Position numbers and translations under genes: made by a program. Positions 47,582 through 62,200 of a stretch of DNA of 64,000 bases are shown here, piece after piece (the stretch's first letter is position 1; each line of letters begins with the position of its first letter). A model generated the notes under the pieces. The model did no database searches, was not told the DNA's origin, and saw only the letters and a list, made by a program, of their open reading frames with translations. The DNA is from Rotaria sp. Silwood1 (Eukaryota > Rotifera > Eurotatoria > Philodinida > Philodinidae), in the NCBI GenBank assembly GCA_905250075.1, contig CAJNOP010000020.1:1017399-1081398 (forward strand), written 5' to 3'.

Positions 47582-47736
47582 CTAGAATAAAAAGTTTGTT
47601 TTTTTTTATTATCACAGCGCGTCTTTTTTTTTCTTGTATCTAAGTTTCGAATTGTGTATTAAGCATAAATTTAATTTAAAATATTAAAAAAAGCAATAAT
47701 CCTTATTTTTCCTCTTATTACATAAAAATAAAAAAG
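47582..47736. promoter_or_regulatory. Compact bidirectional promoter with start-adjacent acceptor
   Basis: Only 155 bp separate the divergent start codons of SLC25A46 (-) and the unknown gene (+). On the minus strand AACTTTTTATTCTAG touches the SLC25A46 ATG, as in CCNH. On the plus strand ATAAAAAAG touches the other ATG, a much poorer acceptor. Any core promoter must lie within or be shared, or the SLC25A46 5' end comes from a spliced leader. Confidence 0.5.
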
Positions 47737-49551
47737 ATGACAACAGTATTTCGTTCATGTTTACCACAATTTTATTCTAATACAAATCAATCGATATCTA
47801 ATGATAATTTATCAATTAGAACAAATTCAAATATATCACTTGATGATAATCATCCAATTGATTGTTCATCAATAATATCAAATCAAAATCTTATGAAATC
47901 AAAAATAAAAAATACAACAAATTCATTTGATTCATTGTCAAAAAATGATTTATTATCATCATCTAAACAAACTAGAATATCTCATATGAAAAACAATAAT
48001 AATAAGAATAATACTAAAAAACGAGGTCCCTGTTATACACGTATTAATGAACAACAAAAACCATTATTAAAACGTCTTGTTAGTACAATCTTTGGTGAAC
48101 ATAAATCTAATGATAATGAAAATGAAATTTTAACAATTAAAAAACAACGATCACAACGTAATTCAAAAAAATCTACTCTTCCATCAAAATCAATCATAAA
48201 AAAACAATTCGAAGATAATGAAAAAACTCTACGTTCACTTGTTTCTCTTTTAACACAAATCGAATCAAATATTCAATTAAAAACAACTCCTACATCTTCT
48301 ATAAATATAATAACAAACGAAAATGAAAACAATAATCTTTCTATTGAAGAAAAACAACAATCTCGAAATAATAATCGTATGGATGATACGTATGTTAAAA
48401 TAAAATTTTAACAAAAACAAAAAAAAAAAAACAATTCGTAACACTATTGTTTTTCTTCTTAGATGTTCATCTCATTCAAATGATAGTTATCATCATAAAT
48501 CAAAAGTTAAACATAATCATCAACATTCATCAACATCGAAACGTTATATAAATAATCGATCAACAAAAAAACATTATTGTAATAAAAAAAAACAATCCGA
48601 AGATAATATTCTTAGTTCTTCATCAGTTATATCTCATTATTCATTATCATCTACACCTATTATTCGACGAAAAATGATTGATAATCAACAACAAACTCAA
48701 ATTCATCCAATAAAAATAAATATTGGAACATCAACACAATCTAATAATACAAATGATATCATCACATCAGAACCATCATGGTTAGATGTTATGCGTGAAG
48801 ATCAAACAACAATTAATGCATGGGCTCGTATTCGACGTCGACTTAAACCTAATCAACAAAAAGATATTCTTAAGTAAAGAAAAAAAAATTTCATAGTCAT
48901 AAAAAAATATATAGAAATATGATTTCATTCAAACAATATTCCGAAAGATAAGGATTTTCTCATGAGTTAATTTACCTCTGTTAGAATTCGAAACTCTTGC
49001 GCACTATTATACGTTTTGCGCTGTCAAAGTTTTGAATCGTTCTTCAAGAAGAGAAAATCAGGATAAAACATTGCAACGAAGTCGAAACTATAGTAAATAA
49101 AGAATAGAAATTATTCTAGATAAGTTATCTAATCTTTAGTAGATAAATCTTTTTAATTAACAAATAGTATAATACGAAAATATCTGTTACAAAACTTAAT
49201 AAAAAAAAATAATCAAACATATTCAAAAGCAATAACTAGTATCAAAAATAAAAAGCTCACCTACTACAATAGTAGAGTGTCTTGATTATCAAAACATTCT
49301 CATTTAGGTTAGATGGAATTATACTACACTCGAAGATCACATTCAAACATCGGATCGTTTTTTATTCAATCGCTTTTATCATGGAAACGACATCTATATT
49401 ATTCAGTTTTCGTTAAAACTTCTCATCAAATCTATTTCATAAAAATTTATATTTCTTAACATTTTCTAATTAAAATATTTTTTATTCTAGAGCATTAATG
49501 ATTATTTGTGCTAATCTATTCGAAGTACCTATTGAAAATAAACATGTATAG
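47737..49551 (+). CDS. Unknown Ser/Asn/Lys-rich protein
   Basis: I do not recognise this protein. Three exons keep phase: 47737-48389, 48463-48873 and 49491-49551 (374 residues). The GTATGT and GTAAAG donors and TTCTTCTTAG and TTTATTCTAG acceptors fit the local style. Most of the protein is low-complexity and probably disordered, with basic patches (KKRGPCYTRI, KKQRSQRNSKK, His-rich HHKSKVKHNHQHSS). Two parts look folded: KTLRSLVSLLTQIESNIQ, and a C-terminal block SWLDVMREDQTTINAWARI, RRRLKPNQQKDILKALMI, ICANLFEVPIENKHV. If intron 2 is not removed, the protein ends at 48877 right after DILK, but the spliced version adds a coherent helical end. Basic composition hints at a nuclear role, which is inference only. 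Confidence 0.6.
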
Positions 49552-49747
49552 TCGACGGAATTGAATTTTATTTTTTCAATAACATATTAATTATATTTTG
49601 TGAATGAAGGAATGAAACAAACAGACGAAACTGCATAGAAAAAAAAACCAAATGGCAAACAAAAATAGGAATGAGAGAAATTGCACTAATAAGTAAAGAA
49701 ATTCAGATCAATAATAATAAGAATTGTTAGAAGGTTTGTCTACCATT

Positions 49748-52700
49748 CTATAAAGTCCCTAGAAAATGAAAAAAAAAAAAACAAATTATTTCAAAATAAT
49801 AAGAAAAAGAAAATAAAAAGATCAATTAAAAAAATACCATTTGTTCGATTATTAATATTTGATAATTGAAATATTTGATCAATTTCTTTTTCTGACCATG
49901 GTTGTTGCCATTTAAGATAATGTTGAAAAATTTTTAATGCTCGTCCTTGATTATTAAGAAAATTTGAAATACGTTGTTTAAAATTTTCTTCCATATTTCC
50001 ATGTTTTGATGATATATGTAAACGTATACATTCACGTGAAAGAACAACAAAAAATTCTTCATGTGCACAAACATGACAACGATAAAAAACACTGTGTGTT
50101 AACCATTTATTGGATATTTCATTATGAGATAATATTACTGATTGTGCTTGATATGATGGTACAACTTCTAATGTATCAGGAATTTTAGAATTTGTTGAAG
50201 ATATTTTTCGTGTATTTATACGTTTAGATTTTGTTGTAGAATTTTCATCGATTTTATCGATTGATACAGAAAGTTTTTTTATTGTTGTTGAATTCGTTGA
50301 ATGACGTGAAGATGAATGTTTAGTATTATCATTTGAACAATTTACTATACGTATACGAGCACCATCATTAAGTACAACAGATTGATATTTTGGTAAAGAT
50401 TCATTTGTCTGTTCTCGACTTAGAATTGGACTTGTAGTTTTCTTAATCTTTGGTTCGCCTATATGAGATGAAGATGAAAATAAGAATGCTTCATTATTTG
50501 TTCCACTAAAATATAAACAGAAGATAACAAATTGAGATTATCTAAGATAAAGAAAAAACATGTAAAATGAATAGATGGACTGTACTTATCAGGATGACTC
50601 ATCAATTGAATACAAATCTAATGTGTTTCAAGTTCAGTATTGCTAGTCGTAGACAGATTTCGAATAAATCCTGAAAGATTGTTTACTTAGGATTATTCCT
50701 CCGACAGCATTTTGACTACATTTAGACACATGCACTAGTACTTGTAGTTCAGATTTGCACTCTGTCCTTAATTACAGGTACAAAAAAAATATAGGAAAGA
50801 TATCGAATTAATAAAACTACCTCCGTAGAGATGTCCTATACGATCAAGTAGGTAAAAGGTTGAATACTTTTTCTCATTAGATAAATTTTATTGAGACTAG
50901 AGAAAATGTAAAAGGATTCGTGTCAAAGTCTTTCTTTTAGTGAATATGGCATGACTCTTCTCAGATTACTTTTAAATTTCGAATTCAAACATTCCACAAA
51001 TAAAGTGCTCAACAGATATAACCTATAAAAAGAAGTGATCAAATTTTTCAGTATCTCTCTTATCTCAAAAATATAAATATAGAATATTTCATCAATTTTG
51101 AACATCGACAATATAATATCGAATGATATCTTCTTTTATAAGAATAGTATATGTTCAATTTTTCGAAATCAGACAATACTTTTAGTTTAAGAAACTATCG
51201 ATCTTTACACAGCATAGTCTCTTAACAAGAAGATGCCTATTTCTTATTTACCAGTTTCTGAACATTTACTTCTAATTAATGTTCATGCCTACACATTTTT
51301 CGGGTACACGAATCAAATTCATTAGTTCGTTCAAAAAAAAAACATGTAGAACAAACGAAATTATATATACTAAAAATGCTACAACTAAAAAGCAAGGAAC
51401 TGAACATAGACTTCTGTTTTGAAGTCTACTATTTGTCATTCGAGTGAACTTCTCTTACATGTCGAAAATCGTAACTTTGAGATAGGGCTTCCATTCTATA
51501 GTGAAAGGTTATTTATGTGATTCTTTGACTTACTCTTGTGACTGTTGATGATCAGTACTAGATAGATCACATTGTAATGGAGATCCAACTGTTAAATCCG
51601 AAATATCTTTTTTTTCACTATCATTTAAATTACTATTTATTTGATTATCACTAAATTTCATAGGAAATTTTTTAAATCGTGTTTCTAAACGACGACGATC
51701 ATCATATTGTTGTTGTTGTTGTCCATTATTTATTTGTGTAATAGACATTCCCGATGATGATGATGTTGTTGATGATATCGAACGTTTTTCAATTTCATAC
51801 GATGAATCATCATAACGACGAATTTTTAATGGTGGTATTGATAATTCATTATCATGATTTATTGTTGATTCATGTTCAGTATCATTATTATTATTATTAT
51901 TATTATCATCATCATCATTATTTGTATCATTATCTACATCATCATCATCATTAGTTTCTGAATGAAATGATTGAAAATAATTACGTTTAAATGTTTTTTG
52001 TAAATTCATTGTATAATCATACATAGTTTGTCGTAAAATATTTATAAATGATAATGATGTAAATGAAATTTGATGTTGATTATCATAATTATGTACAATA
52101 AATTGAAATTCTTGACTTGCTATTGAATTAATTAAATGAAAATAAATTCTTATATTAAATAAATAATTTTTTAATATTGGATTTATTGATAATTTAACTA
52201 ATGTATTAAAATTAGGTGAAAATAAAAGTGGATAAATATGATTTGTATTTGAATTAATTCGTTGACGTGAATATATTTTTGTTGGAATATTTATAAAAAA
52301 ATTTGTTTGATTAAATATATATGGTAAAAATTCTTTTGAACGATGTTTATTTATTGTTGTTGTTGATGTAGAATTTTTTTTAAATAATGTATGTTTAATA
52401 CGATTATAAAATAGATCACGTTCATGACGTGAATATTTATAAATATGATAAGATGTTAATTTATTATTTAATATATTTAAATTTATATTTTCATCATTAT
52501 CATTTATAGTTAAATTAGATGTTTCGAAATCATTGAAATTACAATATGTATCATCAAATGTTAATGGTTTTGATGATAAAATATAACCATGAGAATATAA
52601 ATTTGATAAAGGTATTTGAAGATTAATATCACTTGTTTGTATAGAATAATTATAATTATTTGAAGTCAATTTTTTATTTGATGGTTGTAGTTTAACCACT

Positions 52701-55201
52701 AGAAAAATAATTTAATAAAAAAAAAAAAAGGAAAATGGAAAAGAAAACTCAACTAACTGTCGAGGATATCAAGTTGAGTTTGATTGAATTGGGATGATAG
52801 ACAAATTTTATCATTGAACGTTTTACTGGACTTTTTTATTTGACATTGTAAAATATGAGCATTTAAAGTAGCACGATTAGGAAATTCATCAGAACAAAAT
52901 TGGCATAAATCTACTTGATTTCCTAAAATAAAACATGAATTTATGATATATCAATTTTTCGAATAAACAAATCTTATGTATTAGTATGTGATCGCTAAAA
53001 GCAATTTCTATCAAAATTGATTTTGAACTTTCGTCTGTAGATAGATCTTAGTGACACGAAGAAAACTCTAGAAGTGTTCGTATTCATAGGCTGCTGATCC
53101 GATGTTATAAGCGTTTCACTGAATGTTTAGCCTACAACATGGTATTTACAGAAAAATCAAATGAAAATGTTTGAACCTGATACTCTACCTATGAACAGGT
53201 CTAATGATTCGTAACCTGTAAAAAAATTTCAATCAAAATTGATGCTTACTTCTTTGGACATTGAATTTTTGAAACATGTCCACTTACCAGAAATATTTTG
53301 ATTGAAAGTTTTGGCACATGTTACGAATTATTAGACCTTTTTTTTATGGACAGAATATCACATTGCAATATCTTCATTTGGCCTTGATATGGATACAGTG
53401 TCATAAGCTAAAAATTCAGTAAAACGTCTATAACATCGGACTATCATTTCATGAACACAGATGCTTCTAGGATTTTCTTAGTCTCATTGAAGCTTACCTA
53501 TTGCTAAATTTGAAGCTACAAGCTCGAAATTAGTTGAAGAAGTTTTCTCGTTAGATATTTCAAAAAAGAAATACCAGCCTAATCGAATAAAAATTGATGC
53601 GGATTATAATACACCAGTATATGGTTCTATGGAAAGCAAGGATTTTCTCACTTAAACATTCTCTTCCTTAAATATATTTCTCCTTATTTTTGATGTTACG
53701 ATCTGTAGTAAAAATTTCAGCCTGACCATTTACACGGTCTTCGAGAATTAAATACAATGAGAGTATCCCCTTCCAGGAATAGTTCATTTCAAAAATAAAT
53801 AAAATGATCTTCTTATGAGAAAATATTCCAAAGTGATTCGCTCTGTTTGCCTCTATATTTCATTCGTATGTAGGAGATTCATGAATTCTAACCGGAAGCT
53901 TTGTACACATGTAAAACTGAATACATGAACTTTTCGAAAACTGAACTCTTACAGAAAGAATTTGATAAAAGGTATGGCAAAATAAGGAGGACACGAAAGT
54001 GAATCACTTAGGAAAGTTCTCTCGTTAATATTTCAGAAATAACTGGATTACGTTTTATGAAAATATAAAAATTTTTCAATTAAAACAAACGATCGATCTG
54101 ATTTTGATCAGTTTATCATTAGTCCGAGCTTATGTCATACATTTTAGTCTATAGAATTCAAACTGAAGTTAGTAAATGACTGATAGTCTTTATGGATTGA
54201 AAAAATGAACAACTAAGATATGCAAGATCATGTTTAGCTCAAGCTATGATCGGAAGTAAAAAGAGTTGGCCCTACAAATCTTTATTCAGAACAGTCATCG
54301 CTCTTAAGATCATTGACTTTCCGATAATTTATATTTTCACCTTGAGATGATTTACTTTTTCATTTTATAGATTCGAACGAAGTTAAAACAAACAATAATT
54401 CTGTGACAATGAGAACAATTGTTTGCTTTTATTTAAAATAAATTTTAAATATTCAGACTGATAGAATGAAAAGTGAATCCTTTTAAGAAATTGTTTAAAT
54501 AAGATGATCGAGCTATTTCAGAAATACTGCAGGAAACATTTTTTAAATTAGCTATTCAGATGTATGTTGAGCATATGTTTTAAACTCGAAAAAATTCACA
54601 GTCTACAAAAACTAATTAATGATTTTTCATTTGTTTTATTTAACCATGAAATAAACTCAAAGTTATTTAATATGGTTTCGGAAAGAGTCAGAAGTTAATC
54701 TTATCATTTTCATATTTTAGAATACGAAAATATTTATTTCGAACTCATTTTCAACAAATTAAAATTTTAATATTTATATTCATAAAATTATTCATTCTTT
54801 ATTTTTCTCGATATCATCGGCAAAAAAAACTACGTCCTAGTTCTTTTTGATATTAGGTCCATAAATGTCCTATGTTTAGAATGCAAAAATATCTTACACT
54901 AAGTAACTTATTATAAATATATCGATATAATTTATCAAACTGAGACCTCTTGTCAATTATTTGTCAGTAATCATTAATAATCATACCGTACAATATCATA
55001 GACAATGTACTCGATAAAGAATACAAAGCCATCTGTTCTATAGAATTTAATATAACATTATCAAACTCGACAATTGATTTATTATTCAATATATATAAAT
55101 TTTTTTTTTTAATTAATTTATGTTATAAATCAATATAAAATTTCTCTAGTCTAAAAATTCATTTAACAACTTCTAAACATACCTATTGATGAATTAGCCA
55201 T
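49748..55201 (-). CDS. Zinc-finger-like nuclear protein, family unknown
   Basis: Five phase-consistent exons: 55201-55183, 52922-52758, 52698-51534, 50505-49838 and 49758-49748 (675 residues). Residues about 10-30 form a finger-like module, LCQFCSDEFPNRATLNAHIL followed by QC (Cys2-His-Cys). A second candidate lies near residue 560: CHVCAHEEFF, then CIRLHISSKH. Between them are long low-complexity runs (Asp/Asn tract of about 30 residues, poly-Gln, Ser/Thr). After the second module a short helical domain follows (FKQRISNFLNNQGRALKIF, WQQPWSEKEIDQIFQLS). A DNA- or chromatin-binding role is inferred from the finger-like modules. I could not tie it to a named family. The terminal exon of 11 bases is the weakest part; without it the frame ends in the following intron. 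Intron 1 is 2260 bp and contains a foldback. Confidence 0.6.
53035..53505. repeat. Foldback in intron 1 of the zinc-finger gene
   Basis: About 230-bp arms meet near 53265. Paired landmarks are CTCTAGAAGTGTTCG (53068) with TGAACACAGATGCTTCTAGG (53452), TCCGATGTTATA (53098) with TATAACATCGGA (53430), TCTAATGATTCGTAAC (53202) with GTTACGAATTATTAGA (53321), and ATTTCAATCAAAATTGA (53227) with ATTTTGATTGAAA (53292). There is no coding potential and no clear target duplication. Confidence 0.75.
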
Positions 55202-56262
55202 GATATTTGAACCATAAAAAATAAATAATCACCGGAAATCGTTAGTTTAGCACATATTATCCTCTTTCATGATCTAAAAAGAAAAGAAAAAGAAATCAAC
55301 AAAAAAAGGAATATATGAATTTATTCAAGTACAAGTGTTTTTTTGTATTTCCTAAGGTCATTATCAATTAAGTATTGAATATTTTTTTATAATAATGATC
55401 ATTACTCAATTTCATATATCAATGACAATAAAATGTATCTATGTTTAATACTAATGCAATGAATATTTATTAGGAATATTCCATTTTACATAATAATTTT
55501 ATTATTGTGAAAAAAAAGACAAGGTCTCGTATTGTCAAGGTAATTTTTCTTTAAAACAAATTCATGTATGAATAATTGAATAAATTTTAATCTAAGATAA
55601 ATGACATTTTAATGAATATATTTCATAAAATCAACAAATATATCCATTTTATATATTGAAAGAAAAGACACAAGGAAGAGTGAAAAATAGAATATAAATT
55701 GTATTTAAATGAAAATTATTGATTGGATAATATTGTTTATGTAAAATAGTAAATTATTTTCATGCATATATAGATGACGCCATTATTAATTTCAATTTGA
55801 AGAAAAAAAATTTTTAAACGAAAAAAAAAAAAAAAAAGAAAGAATATGTTTTTTTTCTGATGAAAATGAATATGATTATCATGCTTTTTTTTGTTTTCAT
55901 ATATATTGATCGAATGAAACGAATGCGAAACATTATTTAACTTACCTGAAAATGTTATGTAAACAAATATTTTTACGATGAATTTTACTATTTGATTTAT
56001 TTTCATTCATGATTATTACTCATCTCTACTGAAGAGAATATACATTTGAATTTTATTATTCAAATATTCAATATAATTGTAAAAATTCATTGTTTCTAAT
56101 CTAATCTTTATCGTTCTCAAGATTTTATTTGATAGTAGCGTCATCTGTAATTAATATTTTCTAAATTTTGGACTGAATCAGAAGAATTTGAAAGGTGAAT
56201 CATAAAATAAATATTCTCATATATATATTGATTGATTTTCTCAGATAAAAAAAATAATATAA
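55202..56262. other. Intergenic, divergent promoters
   Basis: Lies between the zinc-finger gene start (-) and TUBGCP2 start (+). Very AT-rich, with poly-A/T tracts near 55090 and 55820. TTGATTTTCTCAG at 56232-56244 ends 18 bases before the TUBGCP2 ATG and could be a 5'-UTR or spliced-leader acceptor. Confidence 0.4.
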
Positions 56263-59200
56263 ATGTCTTCACATGAATATAGTCTTCATTTTCTTGTTAA
56301 TGAACTTGTACGAACATTAAAGTAATATTCAATATTTATTTCTAATTCAATAAAAAAAAAACAAACCCTAATTTTAGTGTTAATTTAAAAGGAATACAAC
56401 TTGCACCTGAAGCTATTGTTGATTATTTTAATAAGAATACAAATCGACAAGCAAATACTTATACACCTGTAATATTCATTAAATAATTTAATTATATTTA
56501 TTTGAATTTTATTTTTCTTAAGGCTGAATTATCTGATGCTAAACGAAAATTATATTCAAATTCTTTATCAGCAAATGAATTTACTGAACTTTATGATAGT
56601 TTAAAAGCACGACAGTATGTTATCTATTGAATATTTTTAAAATAAAATAATATTTTGTTTGTCTTATATTTAGTGTTCGAGATTTAGATTCAATTATAGT
56701 AATTCTTTCTAATATCGTCGATAATCCTGAGGTGAACATATAATTACTATCGCTTTGTTAAATAGATCTATATTAATTTTGAAATTATATTTCGATTGGT
56801 GTTTTTTTTTTCAGATACAAGATTTACTCAAGCCTGCACGTTCAAAATCAACAATAATGACAAGTCCTCAACAAAAACGTCTTAATACTCAACCACGAAC
56901 AATAACAACAAGTCCAACATCAACAATCAGTAAAGTTCATTCTTCACATATTCTTGCTGAAGTTAGTTATTTGTTTTTTTTTTTTTTTTGTATTTTATAA
57001 TTTTGTTTTGTTTGAAATTAAAAATAGATGAAAGATACATTACTTCGACCAGCAACAGCAACAATATCACAACCTGCATCAATTATATCTGAGAATGATA
57101 TTCGTCGTCGAGGTAAATGAATGGTTTTGTTTGTTTTTGTTTTTTTTCTCTAATTATTTGTTTTCTTTTAGTATTAACACCATCATCATCAACAGAATTT
57201 CTTGGACGACCAGCATGGTTTAATGAACGATTACGACTTGTATGGGATTTTTATCCAACACCTGAAAAATTTGAACCAGTAGGAAAAAAAAAAATCAATT
57301 TCATTTTCATAAAGTGTTCCTTTTTTTTTTTTTTGAATTTTCAAGGATGTTGCTATTGGACGTCTTTCAGTTATAGAACAAGAAGCTATTATTGTTGAAG
57401 ATCTTCTTTTATGTATGCTAGTAAGTATTTAGATTTATTTGAGAATCAATTAGTTAGTTATTTATTTATTTTGAAAGGGTATTGAAGGAAAATTTATAAA
57501 AACACCATCATTAACAGATAAACAAGCACAACGTTCATTTCATATTGATCGATCATTAGGTATGATTAGAATATTATTTCAATTGTAGATTTGTTTTTTT
57601 TTTTTTATTAAATTAGATCCAACTTTAAGAGATTTAGCACGACGAATGGTACCATTATGTTCTAATCATTCATTAATTGTACGATTTATTGAAGGTAAAA
57701 GTTGAAAATATATAAAATTTAATGAATAAATTATTTTTTATTTAGATCGTTCTCAATATAAATATGGTTTAATTAATCATGCACTTGCTGGAGCTTTAAG
57801 AGAAGTTGTTCAAGTAAGAATTAATTGAGAAAATTTTTTTTTTGTTTTCATCATATATAGAATTTTATTTTTATATTTAAATTTAGAGATATTATGTTTT
57901 TGTTAGTCAACTTGAAACACAACAACAACAAGGTCAATTAACATTACAAACACTATGGTTTCATACGGAGCCTGTTATGGAAATGATGGAAATTATAGCA
58001 AATATTGTTAGAACATTAAATAAGGTATAAATTAAGAGAATAGAAGATAATTTTTTGAAATACAGAATGTCCGAAAAGTTTAATCATATAGTTCATAAGC
58101 GATTTATATATTTTCAGACAAATGTTTGTGTCTGTAAACATTTGAATAGAAATAATTTTGTTGATGGTTAAATTTAAGTTGCTTATTGTTGAGAAAGAAA
58201 ATGTACAAAATACTTTATTTTTCGGACGAAGTGCATTGAAGTGGTTTATTGATAAATATAAAAATCAAAATTTAGGTGTTTCATACATATTTAAAGATTT
58301 GATATGAATTGAAAATAAGAATCGATAATGGAACTAAATTAACTCAAAAATAAAATTTTTCAGTATCTTTTCAAAGATTTTCGAAATTGAATTTGTTGAA
58401 TTTCTTTGATAGTGTTTAAAGTTTTCCATCATTTTGTATATTCATGTTATAATTTAACTTTACTTTCTAAAAAAAACAAAAAAAACATCATATGACAGAA
58501 TGTCAAATTCTTTCTTGATCGAAATTTTGAACGCTTTTAGTTTTTACTAATATTCTGATTAATATTTCAAATATTGACGAAAACTTCTAGTTTTTATGTC
58601 TTCATAAATTTTATTTTGATATTTTTACCAATAAATCTGAATACTTTCCTTTGTATAATGTTTTAAACAAATCCTCAATAGAAACAAAATAGCACAGTTC
58701 TAAAATGTCTGAGCTGAATGGTTAAATTTCTTATAATGAATATATCTTACATTCAATAAAATTCATTCATACTTTAATCTATTAGAATAATCATTTACAC
58801 TCTGGTCTAGACATTCATTTACTTTCGACTGTAAAATCTTGAATTACTATGCAATAGAAGCTTTTGATAATATTTAGTACAGCTAAAAATAATATGAAAT
58901 ATTGTATGGACTATGTTATGTGATATTCTCAACAATACTTTTCAGGAATTGACTAAAAGCTAAATGTTTCGAAAATGAACACTGTCAGAATGTTTAATAT
59001 CCCATCAGACTAGAAAGCTGCGGGTCCATGTTTTTTTGGACCCGGGCCCGGGCCCCAGAAAAAATAAATTTTCGGATCCGGACCCGGCTGAATTTAAACC
59101 CGGACCCGGCCGGATCTAGACCCGATCCTTTTTTCACCAATATTTGGCACCCTATGTGTACATGAACAGAAAAGGGAACACAATTTTAGCTCTTTATTAG

Positions 59201-62200
59201 CGACTTTAAAGGTAAAATGAGTGTAAAATTATTTCTGACTATTTCTTTTTCAATTTTGTTGACTTCAATTGTTATTATTATGTATTTCCATTCATAACTT
59301 AATGCAGACCGGGTCTGACTTTTCTCTTAGGTTTAGACCCGGGCCCGGGTCTGGAAGGGCGCGCAGCTCTCTGCATCAGACATATCTAATTATTTTTGTC
59401 AACAGTTAATCTCAAGAGTAATAAGGAAAATTAGAAACAAGAATTGAAGAAATAGCTAAAAATCATTCTTTTTTTGTTCTAGTGTGTACCATTTCCGAGT
59501 ATTCCCTTGTTAGACATAAGTATTGAAGGTGATAGAAAATTTCACATATAATCAGAATTTATAATCACTTCTGTAAAATGTTATTTCTCAAGTGAGAATA
59601 AGATTAAATAATAGATTGAACGATTTCTAGAAAAATTATTTCATTGGAATATTCTTTTACTCGAATGATTTTTTTTAGTAAATAAAAACATAGATAGACT
59701 AGATGATTGAAAAGTCCAAACATTATCATAGTATTTGATTAGAGTTTTTACAAGAATATGTTGATGAAATATTGAAAAAATCGATTGTATATGATTTTTT
59801 TTTCGCATGTAGATAGTATTCAAACAACATATTCAAAATTCTATTGTTCATAACTAAGAGAAAAATTTAAGCGCAATTCAATTTTTCTTGTGGAAGAAAA
59901 ACTCAATTGCTACGAAAAATTTTATCATCTTCTCAATCATTTTGATAAATATAGTTTTCATTAGATCTCGATATTTGATCTTTATTATTCTTGTTTCATA
60001 AATTATAAAATAATATAAGTATATGCTAATAATCTATATTTCATTTGACATATGTTAATCATCATAAAATTAGCTTCTAAAAGTATTTTATTATTCTCTA
60101 ATTTCATATATTATAGAAAAACATTTTTAATTCTCGTTAAGTCATAAAAAAATTTACTTCTTCAAAAAAATAATATATAATCGGCAACTGTGTTTTTCCA
60201 TCTCCTAATTCTTAAAAGCAATTATTTCGATTTTATCTGTTGAAGATTTGTTTAGTGCTTTTACGGAAATATATGCTTAGTATCAAGAGCTTGCACAGTT
60301 TTTTCACACCTTCAAACTAGACGAAACTTTCATAGAATGAGCGTTCTACAGTTAATCTATACATTTTCTAAAAACTTTCGATTTTCAAAGTAAAATTTTT
60401 TTTTTTTGCTTAGAAATAGAAACATTTTTATTAAAGACAAAACTTCATATTGGGAACCAGCATCTAATGATGAATAATCTATCTGATTTAACTTTTTCAA
60501 GTTATAGTGATATTTTAGAAATCATAGAACTATATTGAGTACAAAACAGAGTCTTGTGGGACATTCCTAAATCCTGAAAATTGTTTGGAACGGAAACAAC
60601 ACGAAGTAATAGAGAAAAAAACTAATGTTCGGAAATTTTTAAGTCGTACTCTTAAAATTTTGTATTCCTAATAAATAAGAGAGACAAGAGCTAGACCATT
60701 ACTTGAGCAAAATTTGAGTAGAAAAGGAGATTGACTGACTACACGGGCTCGAAAAATGTTTCAACATACTTCTATACGATGTCTTAATGTTAGACTTTCG
60801 TAAAGACAATCATAGTGAATTTGAATCGTGTTCAGCTATCTTGACAAGTTAAGAGATAATGATTATCTAAAATATCAATGGTCTTTTTCAGATCAAGTCA
60901 TATAAAAAGACTTCCAGCTATTAATTATCATTTTCTGCATTGATGTAGACCTCAAACAGAAGCAAGGTTAGAAAAAAAAACAGATTTCAAATGTACACTC
61001 ATCACATTATCATGGTCTTGGCAAATTTTTTTTTTGATCATTTCTACATGATGTTTAGTGGTAGAAAATTTCTCCAGCAAAAATCTAGTATAGATCAAAG
61101 TGAAATAGTGAGAGAATGAATATCAAAATGTAGTTTTTATCTGTATGTCCTTTATGAGTGACTTCATAGAATATAAAGAAAGATTTTCTCTTTAATCTTC
61201 ATCGTAGGGTAATACAACAGGTCGTGCTGTACTCGATCTACTTCATGAACAAACACTTAAATTATCGGGTCATAAACAAGCCTATGATATTTGTTTTTTT
61301 CTTGCAAAATCTTCCTATAAACCTTATTTAACTATGCTTGAAACTTGGATACATAATGGTATAATTGATGATCCTTATGGTGAATTTATGGTACAAGAAA
61401 ATAAAGATATTATACATCATGAAAGTAGTCTTGAACAAGAATTTAATGATAAATTTTGGTCACGTCGTTATATATTACAACGTAATAATACACCAATATT
61501 ATTTCAATCATCATCAGATATGATATTAAATACTGGTAAATATTTAAATGCTATACGTGAAAGTGCATTTGATTATAATGATGATATAAATATTGATATG
61601 TCAACATCAATATTACGTATTGATAAACAATTATTAATGAATAATTATAAAAAATTAGAATATACAATACGTGAAAAAGATCTTGATGAAACACTTGAAG
61701 AAGCATATAAATATTCAAGTGAAATATTATTAGATTTAATTTTAAATAAATATCATTTAATTGAACGTTTTCAAACATTAAAACATTATTTTTTAATTGA
61801 TAAAGGTGATTATATTGTACAATTTATGGATTCAGCTGAAGATGAATTAACTAAACGTGCACGTGATATTGATGAAAATAAAATTCAATCATTACTTGAT
61901 GTATCATTAGCAATAACATCTGATGATCAATATAAAGATGATGTACGAATAAAAATGTTTCATTATGATTTAATATCAATGCTTGAACGTGTACTTAATA
62001 TTGAATCATCAACAAATATAAATGAAACAATGGAAATAAAATTAACTGGTTTAGAATCATTTTCACTTGATTATGAAGTTAAATGGCCAATATCATTAGT
62101 TATTAATAGAAATTGTTTAACAAGATATCAAATGCTTTTTAGATTTTTATTTTATATTAAATATATTGAACGTTTATTATGTAATGTATGGCGTGCACAT

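Noticed and set aside
51754-51954. Plus-strand His/Tyr-rich frame
   Set aside because: Antisense of the Asp/Asn tract in exon 3 of the zinc-finger gene.
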